The translations under genes and the position numbers were made by a program. This document shows, one piece after another, positions 1 through 9,348 of a stretch of 64,000 bases of DNA. Where the stretch lies: the NCBI GenBank assembly GCA_003117195.1, contig BDSI01000002.1, forward strand, positions 263,001 to 327,000. The letters are read 5' to 3'. The DNA is from Eudorina sp. 2006-703-Eu-15. Lineage: Eukaryota > Chlorophyta > Chlorophyceae > Chlamydomonadales > Volvocaceae. The notes below the pieces were generated by a model. That model worked only from the letters and a program-made list of their open reading frames with translations, ran no database searches and was not told the origin of the DNA. Position 1 is the stretch's first letter; every line of letters begins with the position of its first letter.

Positions 1-582
1 AGGACGTGGTCACTTTCCTGACGTGGAGCTGCTACCCGTACCAGGTGAGTCTCGATAGGGGGATGCTGGAGAACTCCCAGGTCTTGAAGAACAGCCGAAG
101 CAGGCAGGGACTGAAGCTAGGCGGGTGCAAGTCGGGGTGTGTCGCTCCCCAACCGGCGCGCCAGCCGGCGTTGCCAGGGAGCGTGCCAGCACGCTCTCTG
201 TGTGGGGTTATGCGTCATGTACCAGAAGTTTGCTGTTCTTCCACTGCGTGAACAGCATCATAAGGGACGCGGTACATCTGTGTTCGAAAGCAATTAGCTC
301 GGCCCTCGCACGTCTGAGGGTCGAGGTGCTGGTTGTGTTTCACAGTGAATGTTACTCGATGCATCGGGTGGCCGCGGCACGATATGTTGTTTTCATTGCT
401 TGATGTGCCTCTCCCATCCCACTCTCCCACGTTCCCGAACATGTCCGCAGGATGAGATGCGCGTTATGGGCATTAAGGCGGTCATGATGATCAGCATCCT
501 CATCGGCTTTGCGGCCTACTCGAAGCGCCTGCGCTGGGCCCCGATCAAATCGCAGCGCATCGTCATGGACGTGGTCAACTGA
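1..582 (+). CDS. CYC1: Cytochrome c1 C-terminus (partial, two last exons)
   Basis: This is the 3' end of the gene for the haem-bearing cytochrome c1 subunit of mitochondrial complex III (ubiquinol to cytochrome c). Exon pieces are 1-44 and 451-582, joined by a GTGAGT...CCGCAG intron in phase 0, with the stop TGA at 580-582. The first piece reads DVVTFLTW, the conserved strand just before the membrane anchor. The second holds one hydrophobic helix (about MGIKAVMMISILIGFAAYS) and the tail RLRWAPIKSQRIVMDVVN, which matches the C-terminal helix and K-W-x-x-x-K-S-R-K tail of plant and fungal cytochrome c1. The haem-binding CxxCH and the presequence lie to the left of the window. The residues at WSCYPYQ differ from the usual WxxEPE, so the exact splice at 44 is slightly uncertain. 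Confidence 0.88.
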
Positions 583-1755
583 GGCAACAGAGTCGTCTCA
601 GCAATGCGCGCGGCCAGTACGATCCTGCTTCCTGCATGGGTCGAGGGCCCGACACCTGCCCTGGCTCGTCCTCACCGGACTGCCGGCATTGCATCTGAAC
701 CGGAAACACCGCCAACATGAAATGGGTATACGAACACCCTGCAGTCGTGTGGACACCTCACATCTGGGTATTTCGGTGAAGGATGATCTGTCTGTGTGGA
801 GGACCGGCCCGGTCCTCTCTGGAGCTCTACAGCAGGGGTTTCCGTCGTGGGGCCAGCTGGGGTTGTCTGAAGGCCTGCGGATGCAGGGATGGTCCATGCT
901 GTGGAATGTGTACTCGGCCAGTTCGCTGCAGGTTTGGAACACATGCCGGTTCACAGCCTTGGTCGCGTTCCATCAGGAGTGGGCAGTAGTCCGTGGCGGT
1001 GGTGCGATGTGCCTGCAGCTACGCGAGGAACCGAGGGTGCGGCTGTGCCCGAATCCGGGGTGCGGCGTGGCGGATGGGTTTGCACCGGTGGGTCCTGGTT
1101 GGTGGGATTCCTAATGCCGTCCGGAACAGTTTGCCGATCGTTGTAGTCCATGTGAAGGGTGGCTGTCTGGACGGCGAGGGGTTTTCGGGTGGTACTCGAG
1201 CGGGAGCGAGTGCGCGCGCGGCGGAGTTGTCCTGCTTTGCGTGCAGGATGAAAGGATGTAGGTTCTTGGTGCGCATCATTGCGTTTACGGCTTATCAACC
1301 TGGCGAATGGCGTTATAGATAGGAAAGTGCGTGTGATCGTTTGTCTAGCGTGGTATTGATTTGCCGCGGGCATACTGGTAGATTCGGGAAGCTCGTGTAA
1401 CATACACACCGTGACGACTGGACAAGTCTCAAAGAATTTTGCCGATTACACATCATACGGCTAGCCTGCCATACGTTGCACATTGGAAAGTGATCTGCAA
1501 GGAAAGGGTCACACAAATTATGCTAAAATGCAAGTCGTACGGCAAGCTGTTGACGTCAGCGTGTACTGCCTTCAATTCGGCTTTTCCGGAGTAAGGCACA
1601 ATTTATAAGTCGGAATCATCTGCAAAACAAACTTGCTAACGTATTATACAAGAAGTGCCGACGATTTCTACTGGTATCTCATACAAGATCCTTCTCCGTT
1701 GTGTCGAACCACCACAACAAACGCGCATAAATAGCGTTTCTAGTTGTCTGTCAGA
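583..1755 (+). other. Cytochrome c1 3' UTR and intergenic spacer
   Basis: There is no coding signal here. Bases 583 to about 1410 are the likely long 3' UTR of the cytochrome c1 gene, ending at a TGTAA signal. The remainder, more AT-rich, should hold the promoter and 5' UTR of the USP-like gene. I saw no TATA box or other element I can defend. Confidence 0.5.
1396..1400 (+). terminator. TGTAA polyadenylation signal, cytochrome c1 gene
   Basis: TGTAA is the volvocalean poly(A) signal. It sits about 815 bases after the stop codon, in the same orientation, a normal 3' UTR length for this group. Confidence 0.5.
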
Positions 1756-3559
1756 ATGGCGACGCTACGCTGCTCCATTAATCTTAATGCGAGGCCGCAC
1801 CTCCGGAAGCAGAATGTTTCGGCACTCAGAGGCAAGTGTGGCTCGAATCTGTTACACGTGGATGAGCGTTACCGGGTCCTTATATATACATTATATCTGT
1901 ACACAGGAGTGTGCATGCGGGCCTCAGCGCCGGCACAGGAGTCTCCTCTGGTAAGGGAGCGAGTGATCTCAGCGTTTGCCCCAACCGCAAAAACTTTTCA
2001 TTTTACCGGCATTCATGCGTTGCCTTCAACGTGACCCAGTCACGGTCGATGATACCTGTCCATGTGCGGTTGACGCGAAGTGTGGGTTCTCTGCAGGCAT
2101 CCACAGACCTCCAGTATAACCGTTTACTGCTCACAATCTTAGACGGAAATCCGTTCCTCAGCGACGGATCTCGCACGGTAAGGCGCCTCGGCGCTGGGAA
2201 GTTCTGGAGTCGGCCGAGTCGACTGGGGGGGCCTTAGTGCCTTGCCACGTACTTCCACGTACCTGAAGGCCATGACATCCTGTTGCGATTGTCGGAAATC
2301 TTACGGACCACGCAACTTTGGCCTTGTTGCGACTGTTGCCGACCAGCCTGGTCCCTTCTGGACCCCCTTCCGCGCGACACACGCTGATTGCAGGCGGTCG
2401 CGACTGCCGCGCTGCTTGCCCGGCAACACCGCTCAAAAGTGACAGTGCTGGTGGTGGATGAGCCAGGTGGGCGGTGCGGATGCGCATGAACTTGGGTGCC
2501 GTGTCGGTCATCTCATGTCGGCATATCTGCCACTACGTTTCCTGTGTCCTGGGTTCTGGGAGAATGGATTACCGTATGAGTTTTGCCTGCCTGTCTGCCT
2601 GCCCTGAACTGCCCTGGCCTGCCTGCCTGTCGTGGCTTGACCTGGCCGGCCCTGCCCTCGCCTGGTCTGGCCTGCCTGCCCTGAACTGCCTGCTGCGCAG
2701 GCACAGAGAACGCTGACCCCACTCGCCGCCTGGAGAGCATCTCGTGGCACCTCAAGGACCGGGGCTGTGAGGACTTCGAGCTCATCGAGCGGGCCATCAC
2801 CTCCCCCGCGTCGGTGCTGGTCGGTGAGTGGTCGCCGAGGAGGGAGGGAGGGAGGGAGGGAAGGAGAGAGGGAGGGAGAGAGGGAGCGAGGGAGGGACGG
2901 GGGCCCCTGTCATGGATTGCGGCGATCCAACCACGGCGCGACAGGGATCTCACCCTGGAGCACCCCACGATTCATACAGCGCCGCCTGCACAGAGCGGAT
3001 TGGCAGGGCGGGGCCACGGTGGTGGTGACCGACCGACCGACCGACCGACCTGGCGATGCGGTAAAACGTCCAGGACGCGGGTGCATCTGCGTGCGGGTGC
3101 GTGTCGCAATCCCATCACGACGATCCGTGGCCCCTCCCCAGTACCCACACACGCACTCCTGGGGGCCGCCGGGAGGTGCGACGTGGTTGCGCGTGGCAGT
3201 TGTATCCCACCTGCATCAAACCCTAGCCGCTCCCGTCTCCATGGCGCCTCGCAACGTGCTCCCCCGCTGCTTCCCTTTCCAACCAGCTGGCTGCCCACAT
3301 GGACCAGGCAACACTGTGCTCATGTGTTCGTGTGTTGTCTTCCTTACCCGCAACGAGTTGATCCATCTTGTTGGCATCTATCTCTTGGTGCCTTTCGTCC
3401 TAACCGTCACCTAACCAACCATGCAACCAACCAGGCGATGTGGCGGACGAGATCTCGGCGGACATGGTGGTCCTCTCCAGCGAGGCGGTGCATGCCAAGC
3501 ACGTGGACGCGAACCAGTTGGCCGAGTTCGTTAGCTGCCCTGTGCTGCTGCTGCCCTGA
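1756..3559 (+). CDS. USP / adenine nucleotide alpha-hydrolase-like protein, possibly organelle-targeted
   Basis: Five exons give about 198 residues: 1756-1950, 2097-2177, 2394-2466, 2701-2823, 3435-3559. All junctions have GT-AG sites and compatible phases (0,0,1,1). The mature part starts near YNRLLLTILDGNPFLSDGSR, then AVATAALLA and KVTVLVVDEPG (strand 2), and ends with GDVADEISADMVVLSSEAVH, AKHVDANQLAEF and CPVLLLP. This order is that of the plant branch of the universal stress protein fold (HUP superfamily), known there as adenine nucleotide alpha-hydrolase-like proteins. The usual G-x2-G-x9-G-S/T ATP signature of bacterial USPs is not visible, so nucleotide binding is unproven. The first exon (about 65 residues, ending VCMRASAPAQESPL) looks like a chloroplast transit peptide. 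An alternative GC-AG intron inside that exon cannot be excluded. Function beyond the fold is unknown. Confidence 0.85.
2839..2896. repeat. GGGA-rich simple repeat in an intron
   Basis: Imperfect GGGAGGGAGGGA tract just inside the fourth intron of the USP-like gene. A short (GACC)n tract lies nearby at about 3027-3050. Confidence 0.8.
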
Positions 3560-4818
3560 ATCCTGCGCCCTGACTGGGACTGGGATGGGGTGGGGTGGGG
3601 CCGGAGGAGAATAATGTCAAGCGGAAGCAGCAGGAGCAGCAGCGGTGGCCGTCACGGGGGCGGCGGTGCAGGAAGAGCGACCTCCGCCGGGGACGCCGTC
3701 GGCGTGGTTTGGAATTGGGCGGGCCACCGCTTGCGGGACGTCCCGGTTCGTCAGCCTTTTGGGAAGGTCGGGAATCAGAATCGGTTGAAGTGGTTGCATG
3801 GGCGGTTGAAGCCGTGTGGCGTCCGTCCTTCCCGAAGAACAAATTCAATTGTTGATCGTTCCAGATAAACCCCCAAACTATGATATATCCCCGGGTAAGA
3901 CCGCGGCTGGGCCAGGGCACACGGCAGCGCGGCAGCAGCGCTGGCTCTGCACGACATCTCGGAAGGTCGTGAAGCAAATGGCATGGGGCAGATAATGGCA
4001 AGAAACGAGACGAACCATGGGTCCACGGGGGCAAGCAGCACGGCAGCTCTTGCATGTTTTGGGCGTTGGGGTTGGGTCGTGTGCCTCAGAGGATGCTTTT
4101 GCATTGGCGCGAGCCAGTTGTGTGCGTTGTATGGGTTTGGGTCGACGGGTCTGCCGAAGAGTACGGTTATTACATGGCCGTACACGTGTGGGTGCGAGCC
4201 GGAGGTGGCACTACATGGGCGAAGAGCCGGCGGCGCTCGTACAAGAGGATGCAGTCTCTCTCTAGAGCTTCGACGCCTGGAGGTGGCGGCGCCCGGAAGT
4301 GATAGGGGACCGCGCTTGGCCGTGGACCTGGGTCGGCCGGCAGCCTGCCTTGAGGAGGGGCAGGACGTGCCTGAGATTTGGGTTTCCACGCTGCTGAGTG
4401 TCAGCTGCCACGGCTTCCTTGCGTTGTGTGCGGCAGCGAGGACCGGACGTGGCAGTGTGCTGTTGTGCTGCAAGACGCGGGCGCTGCACACTGCGGCCGG
4501 ACGCTGTGCCAGCAGTCAGGTGTGGTGCGGCAGCTGATTTTTGGCTCTGTGCTGGTGTAGATCGGCTGCCGCGGGCAGGCATGCAGCGCTTCGAGTACTC
4601 TCGCCTGTTGCCGGCCTTTCGCTTACATTTTGGAAGCGCCTCGTTCGTCTTGGGCCCTCGCCTTCGCCGCTGTGCTGTCAGTCGTCGCGCAGGGTGTGCT
4701 TGGTGTGTGGGGTCTGCTAGACCGCGACGGACTCGGGTCTCAGGCCTCAGGCAGGACGTCGCTGTCGTCCTCGCCTCCGTGCGGACCGGGAGGAGCGTTT
4801 CGAGCTTTCAACGGATGT

Positions 4819-4823
4819 TGTAA
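4819..4823 (+). terminator. TGTAA polyadenylation signal, USP-like gene
   Basis: First TGTAA downstream of the USP-like stop codon, about 1.26 kb away. A second candidate is at 5329-5333. Confidence 0.35.
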
Positions 4824-5502
4824 CACTTTCAACGGTTGGTGTACAGATCCGTACACCTGTTTGCACGTGTGATGTGATGACCGGCTCCGGAGTTCCTCTG
4901 GCGTGTGGGATTAATTCCCTCAGGGGCCCCCAAGTCACGGGTGCGGCCAGGATGCCAAAGTCGCCGCAGGGCAGGATGGGGCGGCTAGGGTTTTGCAAGC
5001 TCGATGACAGCAAAGTACCGCACCCGTGTCACAGGAGCGCACCCGTTCATTTCCCAGAAACGTTGCGGCGCTCCCACTTTCGGTTCATTGGTAGCCAGCT
5101 GGTAGCAGGTTGGGGGGTTCCTTGGCAATTGCCTTGGGGCCCTTTCGCCTGCTGACACCCAACAGACGTCCGTAGTCCACACATTAAAATGATGGTCTGG
5201 CTGCACTTCAAAGGGAAGGCCGCACAAGGACTACATTCCCTGCTGCAATCCTTTATTATCGGCTCAAAAAGTATTCCGTGCTTGCTCTGCCAGCAGCCCA
5301 TATTACTTGAGTTTCATCCATTTTAGTATGTAACCGTAACAAGGTGGACCTGTATCCCGACCAGGTGTTCCAACGGGCCCAGATAGCTCGTAGGTGCCTC
5401 GTCTCATCAACCCCTACCAAGGACTGCGCACCCATCCTCCAGCACCCGGGGGGGGTGTCACGCAGCCATACCGGCCACTACACCAGGTTACCAGCGCGCC
5501 AG

Positions 5503-5536
5503 GATTGCCTCTCCTGGAAACCGCGCCAGACCCGCC
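5503..5536. repeat. Dispersed 34-base repeat, copy 1
   Basis: Thirty-four bases beginning GATTGCCTCTCCTGG and ending CCAGACCCGCC recur at 44741-44774 with one mismatch, 39 kb away. The flanks differ. This is probably part of a dispersed element of unknown family. Confidence 0.6.
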
Positions 5537-6484
5537 TAATCACACAGCGGTGAGGGGACGGGGATTCGAACCATCCATTTTGGTATTCACTCAGCCAGCA
5601 GCCCATGGACATCGCTATCGAGCAGCCGGCACACCCGCCAGGTTTGCCGACGGCGTCAATGCCCTCACCGAACCATCAGCGCCAGTCCGCAGCCGGATGA
5701 GGCGGCTCGTGCAGCAGTGGATTCACTTTGCGAGCTGCTCAGGCAGATGCGCGACCTGACCGTAGGTAGGACGGTTGCGCGGCAGGTCTCAGCGTGCTCG
5801 CTACCATCATCGTATGCAAATCTGGCGGCCGTAGAGTTTTGGTGTAACCCTTTCTTGAAAGTGGCGGGGGGAGTCCTGCGATGTGCGGGACCTGCTCCTG
5901 AAGAAGGATGAGGCGCGGGTTCCCCGCCCTCTGTCTGTTTATCGTCGGGCTCTCCGTACCGGGGTTCAAGTTGGGGACCGGGCCTACCCTCAGATTGGGG
6001 TGGAGGTTGGGCTCCCGTTGGCATTTTGGTGTTTTGGCCAAGTTATTTCTTATGATGCGGGTTACCCCACTAGCGGTCGCTGGGCAGTGTCACGAGCCAG
6101 GCGTGGGCCTTCCAAGACCTCGAGAGGGTGCTGCGTTGGGTGCCTCAGAGGTGGTGGTAGCTGGGTAATGGGGTGCCTGTGTGGGCGACCTCCCCTGTGC
6201 TTGGCTTTATCCACTTCTGGGGATTATGCCCGCTGCTGTGCCTATCCCTTTGGTAGTGTTGCCCCGCTGCGCGCCTCTGCTTGCTTCGGTGTCTGACTGG
6301 TTGGGGTTATGGCCCGGTGTGTTTTCTTTGGGTGCGGCGTTGTGGTGTGGAGGTGACCTGCCGCCTTGGCGGTGGGGCCTACTGGGGCTTGCTCTGGTAT
6401 ACACCGATGATCCCGTTGGGGTCCGCTGTAACATTCATTCATTCATTCATGTGTGTTTAAGTGTGCGTTTTAATCAATTCTTCA

Positions 6485-7035
6485 TGATATTTTTGAAAAT
6501 TCTAGCTGCGTGTTAGATCATCAGACACATGCACGGTATGGTCCCACAACCTCCATCCCCAACCCGCCTCATGCTCCCGACTAACCCTCGCCCGCCCGGG
6601 ACACGTCACTTCAACCAATGCCAGCCCGGCCTGCGGGTTCCTTGGTTGCCTTCGCGTCCGTGTTGTTGAGCAGCGTGTTGCGGTCCTGGGTGTGCTGGGG
6701 GTGCTGGGTGAGCTCCCGCACCCGCGCCCGCGCCTCGATCTGAACCGTCAGTGCTGGGTCAGGTTCAGATCGAGGCGCGGGCGCGGGTGCGAGAGCTCAC
6801 CCAGCACCCCCAGCACACCCAGGACCGCAACACGCTGCTCAACAACACGGACGCGAAGGCAACCAAGGAACCCGCAGGCCGGGCTGGCATTGGTTGAGGT
6901 GACGTGTCCCGGGCGGGCGAGGGTTAGTCGTAGCAACATACAGGGAGCATGGGGCGGGTTGGGGATGGAGGTCGTGGGACCATACCGTGCATTTGTCTAA
7001 TGATCGCACAGCTAGAATTTTTGAAAATATCATTG
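6485..7035. repeat. Large inverted duplication (hairpin) of a terminal exon plus 3' UTR
   Basis: Left arm is about 6485-6746, right arm about 6762-7035, with a 15-base loop. The arms pair almost perfectly; by eye there are under ten substitutions and one indel of about 13 bases (only in the right arm, near 6928-6940). Reading outward from the loop, each arm begins after a splice-acceptor-like position and encodes the same peptide of about 44 residues, starting VQIEARARVRELTQ and ending GRAGIG-stop, followed by the same non-coding tail. One third-base difference (CGG/CGA, both Arg) lies in the coding part. A transcript would fold into a hairpin of about 250 bp. The parent gene is not in this window and I do not recognise the peptide. 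Confidence 0.85.
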
Positions 7036-7333
7036 AAATGTGATTTTAACGCGCAGGTATGCCTGTGCGGATTTGTCTCCCTAATAAAGGTCAGACGTCT
7101 TTGCGTACACTTCACACACAGTAGAGTAGGGTTTATCATCTATGTGTGTACCGCAATGTGAGGGGCAGGACAGTGGTAAACGAGTCACCACCCCACTCCG
7201 CTACACCGACCCGGCGAGCCCACCCTGTGCAGCAAGCAGCAGCTCGGCCCCGTCCTACTCGTGAGCAGGCCAGCGCACTGCCGTCCCCCACCCGCCTGGC
7301 CTGCCTGGCCACCCAATCGCCGCTGCGGAGGGA

Positions 7334-7471
7334 CTAGAACCTCTCCGCCTCCGTGACCACAGCAGCCAGAAGTCCGGCCCGCTCTGCCTCCACCACGTGC
7401 GCCTCCGGGTTCTGAGCGGCCTGGAAGCTCGCCTCCTTGGCGTCGATCAGCGCAAGCCGTAGAGCTTGCAC
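7334..7471 (-). CDS. Possible terminal exon of an unidentified gene
   Basis: A 46-codon open stretch on the minus strand ends in TAG (7336-7334) and is preceded by a good acceptor (CCAATGCAG). It encodes a helical, charged peptide (VQALRLALIDAKEASFQAA, then ERAGLLAAVVTEAERF). A possible upstream exon, about 7535-7672, has a strong acceptor (TCCTCTTGCAG) and a strong donor (GTGAGT) in a compatible phase and would encode a basic segment. I could not extend the model to a convincing start codon, found no poly(A) signal and recognise no family. It may be a gene fragment, like the neighbouring hairpin. Confidence 0.25.
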   Translation of the reverse strand: MQALRLALIDAKEASFQAAQNPEAHVVEAERAGLLAAVVTEAERF

Positions 7472-7699
7472 CTGCATTGGAAGAGCGCATGGGGCACGGC
7501 GCCTTTTTAGTTGACTTACTTGTTCAGGCGAACTCACCGTATGGACGCTGCGCAATTGCCTGGACTTGCTGCGCATACCCGTCAGTGCTCGCGCCCTGCT
7601 CACCGGATTGACCTGTCCCGTCGGGCGCTGCAGGATTCGTCGGAGACTAGATCGTCTTCGCTTTCCAGCATCCCTGCAAGAGGAAGGTTAATATGCAAA

Positions 7700-7749
7700 C
7701 GGCGCCGATGATTCGCACCTGTTTCGGCGCCGATGATTCGCACCTGTTT
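7700..7749. repeat. 25-base direct tandem duplication
   Basis: The unit CGGCGCCGATGATTCGCACC plus GTTT occurs twice head to tail, followed by the first bases of a third copy. Confidence 0.9.
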
Positions 7750-9120
7750 CGGAACGGTGAAAACTCTGCGGACGCAGTACCCAGGTCGCGCTGCCAGCCG
7801 ACCTTGCTGCAGTTATACGTGCACTTCACGTTGGTGTTCTGCTCGTGTGTTCTCTGTGCTGCTGCACGATTGTGCGCACCACAACACCGACAAATGACTC
7901 AAATGTCCCAGCTTAAACACAAATTGGCGACCTGGGCTGCTCACTATTTATGGCGTGCGGAGGCGTGCGGTTACGTCGTCTTGCCTCATCTTGTGGAGGG
8001 CGCTTACGTCATTTGTTGACCAGGAACGGCAGGCAAGGTCATCGAAGCTGGCGGGCAGAGCTTGCTTTTCGCTTAGCGGCACATGGGGTGACCGACACGC
8101 AGGTTTGGCCCGGGTGCAGGCCGGGCGCCCGAAGCTGTCGGAGTTGTGTCGTTGCGGGCATTCGCGGCGTTCGCAGTTGAGCGGCTGTTTGAATGCCTGC
8201 TGGCATTGCCCCGGCGTGCAAGATGCCAACGTACGGCTGTGGAACGCGTCGCCTTGCTATCTATCTAGCTGTATGTCAACTGTCTGTCATGTAGGCCGGC
8301 ACTCAAGCCTTGCCTTCACAAGGAACAGCAGCCGACTCCGGACTGTGTGCGCAGTGGCGTCGTGCTGTGGTGATGGACCCCCTGTCCTGTGGTGGCGCGG
8401 ATAGGGGATCACAGACTGACAGCGGACCCCCGACGGACCGGATGGGGAGAGGAGTCCCTCGCGACATGAACCGCCATCCATCCATCCATCTACCCTTGTC
8501 ACCACTCGAACCCCTCCACATCCACGGTTCGACGACCCGTTCGCGACCCCTCGTCTTCCCCGGCCGCGCATCAGCAGGAGGCCGATGAGGGCAATGGCCG
8601 CTGGGCCGCCTCCCTAAGCACACCGACCAGACAACGAACCCTCCGAGTCCACCCTGGGGGCGCGCCCCGACATGCAGCAGCGGGGTGCAGCGGGGCGGGT
8701 GCAGGCGCATGTGCAGGAGGAGGCACACCACAAAAAGGTGCTCGCCGGCACACCCCAGAGGGAAGAGCACTGTCAGGTCGTGAGGCGGGCACTCTAGGCG
8801 GAACCCCCGTGACCAGCTCATGGCCCACGGCTCGCTATGCCGCGTTGGTTCGCAGATCGCGGAGAGCAGAGACCTCTCGGTTGGGCCGTCGACTGGCGCT
8901 CTTCCGCCTCCACTGGTTCCTTCGCAACGGCATCCGCCTCCTCTGGCGCCTCCGCCCGCCGACAACGATCCTGCCGATACCGATTTGCCGATTTGCCGAT
9001 GGCGGGGAGAAGGGCCGCTGCACTCCAAAGCGCGCTTCGGCGGTGCCCTGGAGGCCGCCGCGCTGCTGCTGTTGCTGGGTGCTGCTGGGTGCTGCCTCCC
9101 CCCGTGTAGACGGCGGTGGG
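7750..9120. other. Spacer and likely 3' UTR of the HIT-TsaE-TsaD gene
   Basis: Nothing with a convincing exon signature was seen. The part adjoining 9120 should be the 3' UTR of the minus-strand fusion gene. I did not find a TGTAA (TTACA on the plus strand) at a good distance, so its end is undefined. Confidence 0.35.
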
Positions 9121-9293
9121 TCAGTGCAGGATCTTGATGTGCGCTCGGCCCTTGTTGGCGGTGCTGCGGGGGTCCATGGGGCCGATGGGCCACCGGGGTA
9201 TCACCTGAGAGGCGGGGGGGCGGGGGGCGAGGGTAGGGGTTAGGGGGTTAGGGGGGCAACACAGCAGGCCACGTTCAAGAGGAGCGCGCAAAT

Positions 9294-9348
<55 letters not shown>

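Larger units (their letters stand above)
3560..6484. other. 3' UTR of USP-like gene and gene-poor spacer
   Basis: No ORF here has the codon pattern, splice sites or family match of a real exon. The first 1.25 kb is likely 3' UTR. The rest holds scattered TGTAA motifs (4819, 5329), a dispersed 34-base repeat at 5503-5536, and an ATTC microsatellite near 6431-6450 at the foot of the inverted repeat. No tRNA could be folded around the GGATTCGAACC near 5565. Confidence 0.4.

Noticed and set aside
5555..5580. GGATTCGAACC resembling a minus-strand tRNA T-loop
   Set aside because: No acceptor stem, anticodon arm or D arm can be paired around it at tRNA spacing.
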